From Incurvaria masculella (Eukaryota; Arthropoda; Insecta; Lepidoptera; Incurvariidae), in the NCBI GenBank assembly GCA_946894095.1, contig OX335656.1, positions 8,695,001-8,759,000 on the forward strand: a stretch of DNA of 64,000 nucleotides. Direction: 5' to 3'. The position numbers were made by a program, and so were the translations under genes. Position 1 is the first letter of the stretch. Each line of letters begins with the position of its first letter. Below, piece after piece: positions 44,216 to 55,041 of the stretch. The notes below the pieces were generated by a model, which did no database searches, was not told where the DNA came from, and saw only the letters and a program-made list of their open reading frames with translations.

Positions 44216-44296
44216 AAAAAATGTAGTCTGTTTGACAACAAAAATGTCGTCTGTTTGGCAGCAAAAGTGTTGTCTGTTTGACAGCAAAAGTGTCGA
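44216..44296 (+). repeat. Tandem repeat, 23-bp unit, about 3.5 copies
   Basis: Units follow AAAA(A/G)TGTxGTCTGTTTG(A/G)CA(A/G)C. Copies differ by one to four bases. The repeat is too short to be a satellite array. Confidence 0.85.
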
Positions 44297-44679
44297 GCAC
44301 ACAATTTTTCGTCTAGCTCTCATTAGTACAATTTTGAGTCAACCGATCTACGATTTTCTATCATTGATGTCGAGAGATGACCACTCCGTGAAAAAAAAAA
44401 TTACTCTGATGAAAAGAAAGGAATTTGCTCTGCACCAGCCCACATGGGCATATTTTCTGTTTCGGAGAGCACTCGATGTAAGCAACGACAATAAAGTTTC
44501 CTTATCTTACCACGACTAAAGAACTATAACGTTTAAAACAATTCGTATCAATAATATTTAATTTAAAAATAAAAAAAATACCTTCTTGATCTCGTTTTGA
44601 AATGTTTTATTCCTTAAAACGCTAGGAATTTGCCAAACAGACACAGTGAAGATTTTCATTAGTTGCTACGTTTGTTTCG

Positions 44680-44713
44680 TAGCAACGCTACGAGAAACAT
44701 CGTAGCGTTGCTA
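44680..44713. repeat. Perfect 14-bp hairpin
   Basis: TAGCAACGCTACGA, loop GAAACA, then the exact reverse complement. Upstream, GTTGCTACG and CGTAGCAAC add a second overlapping inversion. Confidence 0.85.
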
Positions 44714-45303
44714 TGTTAGCAAACATTTTGTTAAAAGTAAAATACGCAGCGTTATGCTAGTGAATTAAAGCGTTTATTTTTCCTTCCCTGGATTTTCAAG
44801 AATCCACAATTGAAAATATGTTGTATTTCTCAAACCGAGCCACAGAAACACAGAAATCCGATTACACAACCTTCGTTGAGAGTACTCGCTCTTCGTGGCA
44901 AGTAATAGAGCTCAGCCTCTTCACAGTTCCCACACACGAATTTAACGTAGCGCTGAGTAAAGTTGAGGAACGTAGGTAAACTAAGTAAGACGTCACATAC
45001 CGAAAGCTTTCCTCAGTAATAACGCAGCGAGATAGAGATTTGTATTGTGAAGTAACAGCGAACATTACTCAAGAGCAGCCCCTGCCTCATAACTCTCGGC
45101 AGGCTGCCGCGGCCGCCACCGCTTCGCTTCTACCGCACCGCCTCCGCTACCTCCCGCTTCCGCACCTATCACCGCCTCGTATTTTTCGAACATAAGAAGC
45201 CGGTAGGGTTCTAGCGCATACCTAAATTATATCCTATATTACACCATCACCCCAACGCTAGTGACTTCACTAGTCGTATTGACTCGGAGTGCTATCTGCA
45301 GGT

Positions 45304-45500
45304 CTATTCCTGGCATTCAGTAATCAGGAATCCTGAGGCTAGAAAACAGCTTTTATAGCGATTATCAAAGCGACTATTTCTACGGAAAACCTTGATTGAT
45401 TAAAAAAACTATGCTCCGGAATATTTTCGTCAAGAAAATCGCTTTGAAAACCGCTACAAAAGCGGTTTCCTAATTCCTGATTACTGAATACCAGGAATAG
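45304..45500. mobile_element. MITE with 28-bp terminal inverted repeats
   Basis: CTATTCCTGGCATTCAGTAA starts a 28-bp arm (45304-45331); its reverse complement ends at 45500 with one mismatch. The interior has further inverted blocks (AAAGCGACT / AGCGGTTT). 197 bp, non-coding. A related start (TATTCTTGGCATTCAGTCAT) occurs at 57194. Confidence 0.8.
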
Positions 45501-46007
45501 TACCTTAGGTTCCGGACTCCGCTAAAGTCGATTTAGTTTTGGACGTTACCCGAGTATAGTGATCAGAAACAATCGCGAGTGTATTATTCAAATGGTCAGT
45601 TTAAAAAAACTGGATCTCACCATCAACGCTACCTGCCAGGTCCAACTATAGCTATAAACCATAGAAATTATTTTTTCTTCAGGTGTCGAGCTAGAATAAA
45701 GTGCGTAGCGGGAATATATTTTCAGTGGTCGAATTTCCATTTGTTTATACCAATTTTCATTGTCGATTGTACGTTATTAGTAGTCGACATGCTGTAGCGA
45801 GTTCTGGTGGCGAGTTACATCAAAACGAATAGCATAAATCCTTCTCCATGAAAACATTAATATAATGTTGCAATTGTGCAAAAACAAAACATTAATTTCG
45901 GACAGACCAAGATTTTTTTTTAATATAAAACCGTAGCAAAGTCCATATGAATAACGCCATGCACAAAAATAGCGACAGTGCGTTGAGTTTAATGCCTGGA
46001 CCGCATT

Positions 46008-46139
46008 ATCGGAATAAAACCGGACGGAAGGAATATCTGCCTATTTTGGGAACTTCGGAATCAGTGAGTGCATGTGGCCGGACCTACACTTCCATAAACG
46101 ATTCATAAAATAATTCCGTCCGTCCGGTTTTATTCCGAT
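46008..46139. mobile_element. Small MITE with perfect 21-bp terminal inverted repeats
   Basis: ATCGGAATAAAACCGGACGG opens a 21-bp perfect arm (46008-46028) mirrored at 46119-46139. The 132-bp element is non-coding and is seen once in the window. Confidence 0.85.
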
Positions 46140-46556
46140 CCTGTGGGCCAGGCGGCACCTCGCTTAGATTCGAGTGATGTACCAACGACCGTTGCGAGAG
46201 ATGGAACGCGTCGAGATAATATTATTAAGTATTGTGACTGCAAGTCTGTGCATGAAATAATATAGCACGTTTTAAATGTTGGCGAGCGTCGATATTGGAA
46301 CGAACCCAACGCGGATGTAAGCAGCATCGGCAAAATAAAGGCAGGTCCGTGTTGTTTTTGTTCGATCTAAAAGCGTAGCCATCATAAGTTTCTAATGCCA
46401 TAACATTAATTAAAGAAAGAGCCCTGTAAAAAGAACGACTTTATGAATACTGAAAGTCTGGAAGCAGCAAAAGGCTTGCAGTATATTTATCAAGTAGTTA
46501 TTTTTACTTTCTTTAGTCAACGTGTCCTTGCTACGCGGTCGATTATACACACATAT
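46140..46556. other. Unassigned stretch
   Basis: No gene is recognised. Confidence 0.4.
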
Positions 46557-46867
46557 TCTAGTGGCGCGGGGACTTGCCTAGCTTACCAGAGGTCTGGGTT
46601 CAAATCCTAGCTCCGTTGGTGCACCACTTTATTTCTCTTTCTGACTTGGATAAGTGCATTTCGTCACGAATGAGAACTGCTCAATGGTGCGGAATCCATG
46701 TAAAATTGTAGGTCACCTACCCCTACTAGGTGGTAGCGTTTGATCCCGCCCGAGTTGGTACCATCGCATCGGATGAGAAGATGGTCGAAGCGGCAATGAA
46801 CAATTTTCCGTGTTTCCATCCAAATAAATAAATAAATAAAATAAGTAAATATCAGGTTGCAAAAAAA
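46557..46867 (+). mobile_element. SINE, tRNA-like head, 3' part replaced by an AAAT tract
   Basis: The head (GTGGCGCGGGGACTTGCC, GGTCTGGGTTCAAATCC with an intact B box), linker and body up to GTGTTTCCATCC are present. An (AAAT)n run follows, then only CAGGTTGC and an A-tail. The middle of the 3' region was deleted or replaced. Confidence 0.9.
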
Positions 46868-47384
46868 TATTCCTGGGAAAAAGCTACGCACATGATTAAT
46901 ACGAAAAAGTATATGGCTCATCAAAATAGCCAATCACTCAAACCTAAACATAATTTCGTTTGAGAGTAACCCCAGTATAAACTTAAGCAGAATTAATAGT
47001 TCAATATTTTGAACAAAAGTTAAGAAAGCATTACGTGCGTTTGCCACCATAGTAACACGTAAAAGCTACAAACGAGTACTAAATATCGGTTACGTGACTA
47101 TTTCAAAATACACAAATCCCTACCCTTTGCATTATGAATACTCGACCGAGCGGTCGGCTAATCACACCTGGCTGTGTCCACTAACTCCAACCATTTGTCA
47201 CTAAAGAGGTAAGGTACTGGCCATGAGCTGGTGACAATTTTGTTACATCATAATCTTTGTTGTGTTGAAATTCTGACATTCTTCTGTGCAGGGATGTGTG
47301 GAATTGCGTTGATACGCGATATAAGAAATATAGGATTTCAATTTTGTTTTCGAAGTACCCACACGCAAGGCCTCACATAAGAGA
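46868..47384. other. Unassigned stretch
   Basis: No gene is recognised. Confidence 0.4.
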
Positions 47385-47575
47385 TGCCCATGAGATTTAG
47401 AACTTTGACGGGGGCTGCGAAAACTATGCCGGCCGGCCAGGTGCTTACTTCAACCCCATAATTGAAGGAACCCAGGTTGTACATTGCGGGAAATATCTCG
47501 GCAGAAAGTCCATACCATAGTTTAACGACCCTCTAGATAAAAGACCTAGATGATCTGTTGGCATGGCATGGCATA
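47385..47575 (-). pseudogene. LINE reverse-transcriptase C-terminal fossil, copy 2
   Basis: On the minus strand one frame reads SFI-stop-RVVKLWYGLSAEIFPAMY then NLGSFNYG. This parallels the RTVRLWNSLPAEVFP...NLGSFK ending of many LINE reverse transcriptases. It aligns with 7368-7560. Only the last ~60 codons remain, with stops. Confidence 0.7.
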
Positions 47576-48748
47576 GGAGCATCCAAATAGAAATATTGTT
47601 ACGGTAGTGTTTAGTTTATAATTTATAAGGTGTGTTTGTGGACACCTTGTGGGATCTTATTTGGTGAGTTATTTTACTGCCTGTACTTCTTACTTCTTAC
47701 TTGTATTTCAAATATAACAATGAAATAAGCTTTCTATAAATTGCATTAAATAGTTTCATGACGTAATTATTACAACCGCTATCTCAGTTTGTATCGAGAA
47801 CTGTGAGGGGATACGCGAGGACCCGGATCGCAGGTGCGACTAATGTTTTGGTACCTGCAGCTAAACTACGGGTGAGCATTAAAGGCGATAGCCCAGAAAG
47901 AGGGAGCTATATACAGGTTTACACCCTATCGCTTTATATAAATGGTATCGTGTTATCCCAGCGAGTATTATCCTTACAGATCCAGTATTTTAGGATTCAC
48001 CGTCTCTGCAAGCTATGGAATTCGAACTTAGCGATATTATTGGGGATAAAAATGTTGCTACCAGCCCACCCTTTTCCGTCCCACCATCCGGGACACTCGC
48101 CGCGGCCAGTTTGTCTTGCATTAGCGCCGTTGTTGATATTGACTTCACTAAAAATCGATCTACAATCGTTATAAGCAAAAAATACAGCAAAATAGCATCA
48201 AAGTTTTAGTTTTCATAGACATGAAGAATCATTTTTCTCTAACTCACAGTATATATTTTTTTCTACTACTATGAGAACACAAAGCAGCAGAGACTTTGTT
48301 TTATGTTTAAATTTATCGTCAATCTACATTTTTAAACTTTGAACTATCGAAATTCGTTGCAGTTAAATTGAATATAATTAAATATAGTTTTACTTACATG
48401 CTTATCAAACTGAACGACGAAACTGGCTCTTATAACGCCCTGAATACATTATTTTAAAATGTTTAGGTACTTACTTGTTTTAGTGAGTTCACGAATTCAA
48501 ACTCTACATGTAGTTGATTAAATTTGATCTAGTTTATTAACAGCTCTAGTTTCGAAAATAGTCGAAAATAACGGTGATTTTCTGTTGATTATTGGTCTTT
48601 ACTCTAACCGGCTAACATACCTATACTGACATTTAAAAAAAGGCTACCAGCCAATAGGGCTTGGTGCTATCAATGATTATATAATTTATCAAATATTCAA
48701 TAAACCTATTATCGGTGCTAGTGGTCCTAGAACCAATCAGTACCCGAA
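47576..48748. other. Unassigned stretch
   Basis: 47800-48180 has a coding-like base balance and a 64-codon ATG frame at 48015, but no domain or splice support, so no gene is called. The rest is AT-rich. Confidence 0.35.
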
Positions 48749-49095
48749 GTCCCAGTGGTCACCTAAATTGGCGTTAACGGCAAACCGAGCGACTGGCGTT
48801 TTCAAATCTATAGAGAAATTGAAGAGCCCGCGCAGTGGGCATTAAGCGAACTAACATTTGCGAGTCCAAGTTTGTTTTGACAGCTTACTCAACGTTGCCG
48901 TAAATACGTTGACGTTGCGTTTACGTCCACTCCGCGTTTTCATACAAATCGGAAGCCCGACTTAGACTTTGACAGCTTGAAGAAGTAAAACCAAAGAATA
49001 TCTAGTAAAAACTTGTATGGAGCTTGACGTTTTTACGGAAAACGCCAGTCGATCGGTTTTCCGTAAACGCGAATTTAGGTGAGAACTCAGACTGA
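48749..49095 (-). mobile_element. CCTAAATTGGCG MITE, copy 2 (inverted)
   Basis: It starts GTGGTCACCTAAATTGGCGT, runs through GACTGGCGTTTTCAAAT, GGGCATTAAGCGAACTAACA, CGTTGACGTTGCGTTTACG, ACAGCTTGAAGAAGTAAAAC, GTAAAAACTTGTATGGAGCT, and ends GCGAATTTAGGTGAGAACTC. It is the inverted partner of 21761-22080 and 60791-61129. Confidence 0.85.
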
Positions 49096-50158
49096 CCACT
49101 CAGATAAAGAGCTCTGCTTGAAATATGACTGCTTTAACCACACGTGAAACATAGCACGAGTTGCTTCGTGTATGCTGGTGATGGTTTACCATCAGATGGC
49201 ATATTAAACACCCGGTTGAGAAAATATTATTTAGTATAGTATACTTTATATCAATTAAATGTTTCAGATTATGGGTAATAACTTAATTAAGTTACCTAGA
49301 ACTTTACGAAAGCCTACGTATAATATTTAACACCAGGTGTACGCTAATTAAATTATAGATTCGCTTTAAATTCTCTATGTGTTGCCCTTCGCCGACTAAT
49401 TGCTTTTAAATTAAATATCAGCAAATTTCTCGAATGCCCTTGAAACCAAAATTGCCAAAACTTGTTTTTGGAAGTCGCTATTAGCAGGTATCTTTTAATA
49501 GGGAGGGTAATGACTAAGGGATTTTAAATCGAGTAGATGTCTTCTTAGTTGTAAATTTTCTTGCTATATAATATGTTTTAAATGGACGTGCTGTATAATT
49601 ATATGTTACTGAAAATGCAAACACATTGTTCAGTAACACTACGAATGCCTGGGATTAGAATAACTGTGACTAAATCTGATTGCATTCACTTATACGGGCG
49701 TCACTCATTAAGGGCGTTAGGGAAACATATATTTTTTTAAATTAACTACAACCTTTTTTTTTACTTAGAAAAATATGGAATGCATCGATCAACTTGCTAT
49801 ATGGGAAACCTATCACGGTACTCTGGCGCTCTTATTTTTTGTTCAGACTTTTGGATTTATTTTCGTGCCTTTTTGCCTATTTGCCTGAAGCTAGATTATC
49901 AATCTACAAATATTTTTTTTATTATCGAAATTAGTTATAATATTTTTTTAATATAATGCAATTTGGTTGGTGGAAAAACTTACGAACTTATCAAACTTAT
50001 TTCAATTGCCTCTTCTCACGCCCTTAAATTTGATTCCAAAAAACATAGTGTCGCAAGATCGTATAAGACATAGCGACTTCCCTCCATATAAACACAGCGT
50101 ATGACTTTTAGTTTGGTCTTTGGGGGGTGCAGTCGTTTCGTCTGAAATCTATTATTCC
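49096..50158. other. AT-rich unassigned stretch
   Basis: No gene or repeat recognised. Confidence 0.4.
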
Positions 50159-50518
50159 GGGAGGTCACGACATTTTTGGTCACGATAAGGTAAATGGCTG
50201 AATCTGGGTTCACATGTTAGAGACCAACCCTCTGACGCTAAATATGTCGTTCTGCCTGCGCCAAGTGGTTGCGTTATCTAGATTGGCTATATAAAAAAAA
50301 ATTTGGTTTGCACCTGCTGATGAATATATTGATTGGCTAGAAATATTGATACCTATTAATTATACAACAATAACCAGTCGGTTTTTTTATTAAATACTTA
50401 AATATACCTAAAGTTATATCTGTAACCTAAATCGCCCATAAATACGAAATGCAAACAAATATTTGTTCAGTTTTGGTATTGCTAAGCAATTATGTACTGA
50501 TACTTTCATGCTTCGTTA

Positions 50519-52451
50519 ACAACGAATCGTTGCTCGGAATACAGCAACGATTCCGTCGTTGCTGTTAAATGCAACAACGGAATCCCGTCGTTGCATTTAA
50601 CAGTTTGGTCAGCAATCAGTCCTCTACCTCTCAACCTTTTTCATTTTTAACAGTATCCTGCAGCGAAATTAAAAAAATAATCCTCTCTATTAAAAGCAAG
50701 GCTGTCGGCTATGATGAACTGAGCAGAGACTTGATTTTGCCGATTTTAGATGAGTTATTGCCAATTATCTCTCATATTCTTAATTACTCACTAGAGTCAG
50801 GCTCTTTTCCACAAATCTGGAAACAAGCATTTGTCATACCACTGCCTAAAATTCCAAATCCTGTAACACCAAACAATTTTCGGCCTATTTCTATTCTCCC
50901 TTTTCTTTCCAAAGTTCTCGAGCGCCTTGTTTACTCCCAATTTAATGAGTACCTTTGCAGTAATTCTCTTCTTAATCCTTTCCAATCCGGTTTTCGTACC
51001 TCACATAGCACAACTACCGCTCTTACTAAAGTCACAGACGACATACGTTACGCTATGGATAACAGACAACTCACCTTGATCACTTTACTGGACTTTAGTA
51101 ATGCCTTTAACACAGTTGACTTCGACATACTATTAGCTATTTTATCTTCCATGAATGTGTCAAAAATGGGGCTCAGCTGGTTTAATTCTTATCTTCGTCA
51201 ACGACAGCAAAAAGTTCGCTATGAAAACCAGTTTTCGGAATGGTGTGACATTAGGGCTGGTGTACCTCAAGGCGGTGTCCTTTCTCCTCTTCTTTTTTCT
51301 ATTTTTATCAACACACTTGCCGCTATTCTTTCATGCCATTATCATCTGTATGCAGATGATCTACAAATTTACCGACACTTCTCACTTGATGACCTGCATC
51401 TCAACATTGATCTTGTCAATAAAGACTTATCTGAAGTTCATCAATGGTCGGAAAGATTTGGTCTTCAAGTTAATCCAGCAAAAACACAGGTCATGATTGT
51501 TGGTAGCGGCAAGCTCTTGGCAAAGATTGATAAGAGTAATCTCCCACCTATCCTATACAATGGTATTACTATACCCTATAGTTCAAGGGTTAAAAATTTA
51601 GGTATTTTCCTTGACGAGTCACTGTCTTGGGTTTATCATACGGGTCAAGTCTGCAGGAAAATATATGGAGCCATGCACACTCTCTGGCGTCTCAATCGCC
51701 TCATACCAATCGAAACTAAAATCAAGTTGGTTCAGTCGCTAATTCATCCTATTTTAGACTATGGTGACATCTGTAATCTTAACCTAAACGAGGAGCTTCT
51801 AGACAAACTAGATCGCTTGCTTAATTATGGAATTCGTTATATCTTTGGTTTGAGGAAGTTTGATCATATATCCACCTATCGTGCGAAACTAAAATGGCTT
51901 AATATTCGCCAGAGGCGTAATATGCATGTTCTCTCTCTTCTTTACTTAATCTTAAATGATCCCAAATCCCCACTTTATCTTAAAGAACGCTTCAAATATC
52001 TCTCTATTCAATGTGTACCACTTAGGTCTGCAGATAATCTCCTGCTCCTTATTCCGTCACATTCTTCCACTGCTTATTCGGGTTCTTTTACAGTTCACTC
52101 AGCACGATTGTGGAATCAATTGCCTCTTACTATTAGGGAAAGTGCTTCCTTGTCTATTTTTAAGGTAAAATTAAAATCCTGGTACTTGACATGTTATAAC
52201 AATTAAATCAATCAAATATTTTCTGTTTATATAGTTTTAAGTTATCTAATGTTTTCTAAGTGTGATTATGGTGCTTAGTTTTAAGTAATTTATTGTTTCT
52301 TGCTACCTCTTAATATATTTTCTAATATTAAGGTTAGCTGTTAGAGATTGCCTTTGGCAATAAGCTCGCCTTTGCATACTATAGTTGTAAGCAATAAAGA
52401 ATATTTTCATTTCATTTCTTTCATTTCATTTTCATTTCATTTCATTTTCAT
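50519..52451 (+). mobile_element. LINE, 5'-truncated, with target-site duplication
   Basis: The LINE is flanked by TTCGTTA at 50512-50518 and 52452-52458. It ends in a TTTCATTTCATT-type simple repeat (52390-52450). The related element at 55042-55572 shows the unoccupied site (minus strand GCTGCGTTATTTGCAG), which supports the boundaries. The endonuclease domain and any ORF1 are missing. The first ~90 bp are a foldback of GTTGC/CAACG words not seen in the LINE protein frame. Confidence 0.9.
50569..52206 (+). CDS. LINE reverse transcriptase ORF, 545 codons, 5'-truncated
   Basis: The frame is open to its natural stop. Motifs in order: IKSKAVGYDELS (about 41-52), FPQIWKQAFVIPLPK (80-94), NFRPISILPFLSKVLERL (103-120), QSGFRTSHST (139-148), LLDFSNAFNTVDFD (173-186, catalytic D175; the usual AFD is AFN), AGVPQGGVLSPLLF (230-243), YADD (261-264), NLGIFLDESLSW, and a C-terminal SARLWNQLPLTIRES then SIFKVKLKSWYL. 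It resembles the CR1/Jockey group. The first ~15 residues come from junction filler DNA. Without endonuclease it could not move on its own. An old relative lies at 16690-17200. Confidence 0.9.
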   Translation: MQQRNPVVAFNSLVSNQSSTSQPFSFLTVSCSEIKKIILSIKSKAVGYDELSRDLILPILDELLPIISHILNYSLESGSFPQIWKQAFVIPLPKIPNPVTPNNFRPISILPFLSKVLERLVYSQFNEYLCSNSLLNPFQSGFRTSHSTTTALTKVTDDIRYAMDNRQLTLITLLDFSNAFNTVDFDILLAILSSMNVSKMGLSWFNSYLRQRQQKVRYENQFSEWCDIRAGVPQGGVLSPLLFSIFINTLAAILSCHYHLYADDLQIYRHFSLDDLHLNIDLVNKDLSEVHQWSERFGLQVNPAKTQVMIVGSGKLLAKIDKSNLPPILYNGITIPYSSRVKNLGIFLDESLSWVYHTGQVCRKIYGAMHTLWRLNRLIPIETKIKLVQSLIHPILDYGDICNLNLNEELLDKLDRLLNYGIRYIFGLRKFDHISTYRAKLKWLNIRQRRNMHVLSLLYLILNDPKSPLYLKERFKYLSIQCVPLRSADNLLLLIPSHSSTAYSGSFTVHSARLWNQLPLTIRESASLSIFKVKLKSWYLTCYNN

Positions 52452-52649
52452 TTCGTTATTTGTGGCCATTTACCGTATCATATATATGTTTTGTCACCAT
52501 ATCAATTTTTTCAGGTGCCTTATCTACGTAACGCAACCACTTTGAATAGGCAGACCGACACATCAATCTTCAGAGGGTTGGTCTTTATTCTGTGAAAAAA
52601 GTTTCAGCCATTTACGTTATCGTTACCATTTTTGTCGCGACCTCCTAGT

Positions 52650-53262
52650 CTATATACACCGGAAATAGAAACGAATTTGAGATCTCTTTCTGTCATGCTG
52701 AAGTCAACCATAGAGTAAAAGGGACTTAGGAATTTCTTCTCTTTCCAGTGTATACATCAGTGCCCAGGGCAATCCGCCGGAAAACCCAAAACTTATTCAA
52801 GCCGTAAATAATATGCTAGTTTGACCCATAGATGGTACTTACCGGCATTCAATTAATATATTATAATTAATATAATAGAATGCATAACAAAATTATCTAC
52901 ATTGGCGTTTTCACATTTTCAAATATGCAGTTCGTGGTGGTCTGTTCCTACTCATTTGGTCCGGGCACAGATATCGCCCACATGACACTTCTTACTTTTC
53001 TCTTCTGTGTCCGTCACGTACCGCCAATAACGTTCGCGCCTGTCTGACGGCGCGAGCAGGGTAGCGCGGCGGAGAGAGGGTAGGGGTATTTCCCTGCTAG
53101 AAATGGCGTCGTTTAGAAGGGTTTTCTGCCTCCATTTTACTACGAAATGCATATTGGGTTTAATAGGGTTCCGGTGAAATTTTCAATGAAGGTTTATTCA
53201 TGGAGCTCTAACGAATAAAAAACCACACAACATACAGTAATCATTAATCTGATACTTATTTA
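52650..53262. other. Unassigned stretch with a small inverted repeat
   Basis: TATATACACCGGAAATAGAA (52660) and TTCTCTTTCCAGTGTATAC (52737) form an imperfect inverted pair of about 95 bp overall, perhaps a tiny MITE. The rest holds no recognised gene. Confidence 0.4.
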
Positions 53263-53410
53263 AAACTAGCTACGGTACCCGGCTCCTTCCGAAACATAAA
53301 AAAATGGGATAAAAATTATCCTATATTTCTAGCGAGAACAAACCATACACATTCACAAATTGTCATTGAGATCGGTTGGGTGGTTTCGGAGATAAGCGTG
53401 CACCACTTGT
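53263..53410 (+). repeat. Helitron-like repeat start, copy 2
   Basis: AAACTAGCTACGGTACCCGG then CTCCTTCC matches 30528-30740 at its start. GAGATCGGTTGGGTGGTTTC near 53371 is another common block of such elements. It is followed almost directly by a TTAA MITE. Confidence 0.6.
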
Positions 53411-53428
53411 GTGGTTTAAAAATCTTAA

Positions 53429-53968
53429 GGTGGCCCAACCCGGCGGGACTAACTCATTCGTGGGCACGGTACAAAACCGTGCTGTTGCGCTCTGGGACCT
53501 TCTTTGTTTCCAAGAAAAAGACAGGCTCCGTGATGAGGAAGATGCAACATGTCCACAAAAAAGACAATGTGCATAGTGTATGATTTGGTAAGGTTTACGA
53601 AAATTTTAATTACAAAACGAATTATAGCTAAAAGTAAACCACGACCGCTGTAGTAAAAAATCTAACAAAAACCAAAAAGATTATAAATCTTGATTAAATA
53701 AGCTATGTCTGATGACTAATCTTTTAAGATTTTCTTAGTTTATCATTGCGTAATCCACCTCCAAAGTTATTGTATAAAACGCGCGAAAAATTCGAACTTT
53801 CGGACCTTATAACTTAGAACCAAACACAATTTCACAATGCCAACGGTCATCAGACATCTAGTTCGATCAAATAAAGATATTTTGAGCAAAATTTGGGATC
53901 TCTGACTAGAAATATGGGCGTGATCTTCTTTCCCCGTTTGTATAAGGAGTTGAGCGGGATGGGCCACC
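53429..53968 (-). mobile_element. TTAA-flanked MITE, copy 5, complete
   Basis: 540 bp, the same orientation as 15353-15892, starting GGTGGCCCAACCCGGCGGG and ending GAGCGGGATGGGCCACC. TTAA lies on both sides (53425-53428 and 53969-53972). Closely similar to the 15-kb copies. Confidence 0.9.
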
Positions 53969-54073
53969 TTAAAGGTTCAGATTATTTCTATATTATAGTA
54001 GATTACATAGAAAATTCGAATTTAACTAAATTTAATTAATTGTTGGTGCCAACACATTGTTTGAAATCGAGGC

Positions 54074-54490
54074 TTGGGTAACGACCCGTCGCTCGTTCAT
54101 AAACGCACGGGTCGTTTGTACTTAACGACCGAACAGGTCTCTCGTTCGCAGAGATTCGTGTCTTTGCGATCCGTGCTTTCTAATGGCACTGGAGCTTTGG
54201 AAACCGTACACGTACCGACCGATGATGCGGCTCGGTTCGTGAACGATTGGGTCATAAGAAACGAGTCCTACCACAGATTATAAAATTATTTGCAATCTAT
54301 GGTTTTTGAAAATTTTTGAAAAAGGTTTTTGTAATCGGAGACGTTTTGACATAAATCATAGATATGATTTATGTCGTACTGGATCTCACGGCCATAGATT
54401 CTCACCACCACCTTGGCTCCTGCAAACGGGACCAGATGGTGCCCCGCTACCACCTCGTGCGGGGCCACTTCTCCGGCGTGCTTAAGTGGA
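54074..54490. other. Coding-like fragment pair of unknown origin
   Basis: Plus strand 54077-54283 reads GNDPSLVHKRTGRLYLTTEQ and then FVNDWVIRNESYHRL before a stop, with no ATG start. Minus strand 54468-54286 reads EVVAGHHLVPFAGAKVVVRI then YGREIQYDINHIYDL. Both have balanced base composition unlike the AT-rich surroundings. 54360-54490 recurs (diverged) in 9461-9640. I do not recognise either family; they could be pieces of an integrated element or virus-like sequence. Confidence 0.35.
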
Positions 54491-54513
54491 TAATGAGGTG
54501 ATCAAGTTCTATC

Positions 54514-54808
54514 CAATGGCTCGTGCCTGTGTCGTTAGTCAAATTAAGAAATATTTTCCTGATAGTTTCCATATTAAATAAATCAACTAGAGCTACGTCT
54601 GCACTTTTTTAATATGTTTTGATATATTAACTGGTATCCTTGACATAAGCCTCAAACAAATTGTATACAAATGCGAAGAGGCGTATATCGTAGATACAAG
54701 TTAATGTATCAGATAAACAAAATTGTACAGACGTAGCTCTTAGTTCATTTGTTTAATGTGTAAATCGCAGTTTTTTTATTTGACTAAGGAACCAGGAACG
54801 AGCCATTG
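54514..54808. mobile_element. MITE with long imperfect terminal inverted repeats
   Basis: The left end reads CAATGGCTCGTGCCTG, GTTAGTCAAAT; the right end mirrors it (ATTTGACTAAGGAACC, GGAACGAGCCATTG). A second mirrored block, AGAGCTACGTCTG / CAGACGTAGCTCT, lies about 80 bp inward. 295 bp, non-coding. Confidence 0.8.
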
Positions 54809-55041
54809 TATGGAACTTGGTCACCTTGGTCTGCGGGCGGCGCGTCTGCACAAGACTTCCTCCGCCGCAGGACCGATGCGCTTCGCCAGGCGACACGCGC
54901 GGAATGTGATCTGCGTGCCATTCACGAATAATTGCGTTTCTCTTACCAGGGTCCCAAGCTTCTCACAACATACACACCAGTGAACTTCTCGCTCTCTTAC
55001 TACATTTTTTTTTCACTTCCAACTGAGCTCGGAAGCGAGAC

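Larger units (their letters stand above)
43957..45303. other. Unassigned stretch with a tandem repeat, a hairpin and a CpG patch
   Basis: No gene is recognised. It contains a 23-bp tandem repeat (44216-44296), a 14-bp hairpin (44680-44713) and a CpG-rich patch at 45095-45175. Confidence 0.4.
50159..52649. mobile_element. GGAGGTCGCGAC MITE, copy 1, split by a LINE
   Basis: The left arm (50159-50280: GGAGGTCACGAC, ATAAGGTAAATGGCTGAA, GACCAACCCTCTGACGCTAA) and the right arm (about 52510-52649, reverse) are long terminal inverted repeats. The inner parts match the uninterrupted relative at 55042-55572, including CACCTGCTGATGAATAT and GATACTTTCATGC. A LINE (50519-52451) sits between, so the host element was only about 550 bp. 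Confidence 0.8.

Noticed and set aside
47803..48209. Two overlapping ORFs (123 and 64 codons)
   Set aside because: Base composition is suggestive, but there is no family match, no exon borders I trust, and frames overlap.
53376..53583. Two overlapping ORFs of ~66 codons
   Set aside because: They lie at the end of the TTAA MITE and recur, with variations, in other MITE copies without being conserved as protein. No transposase motif is seen.
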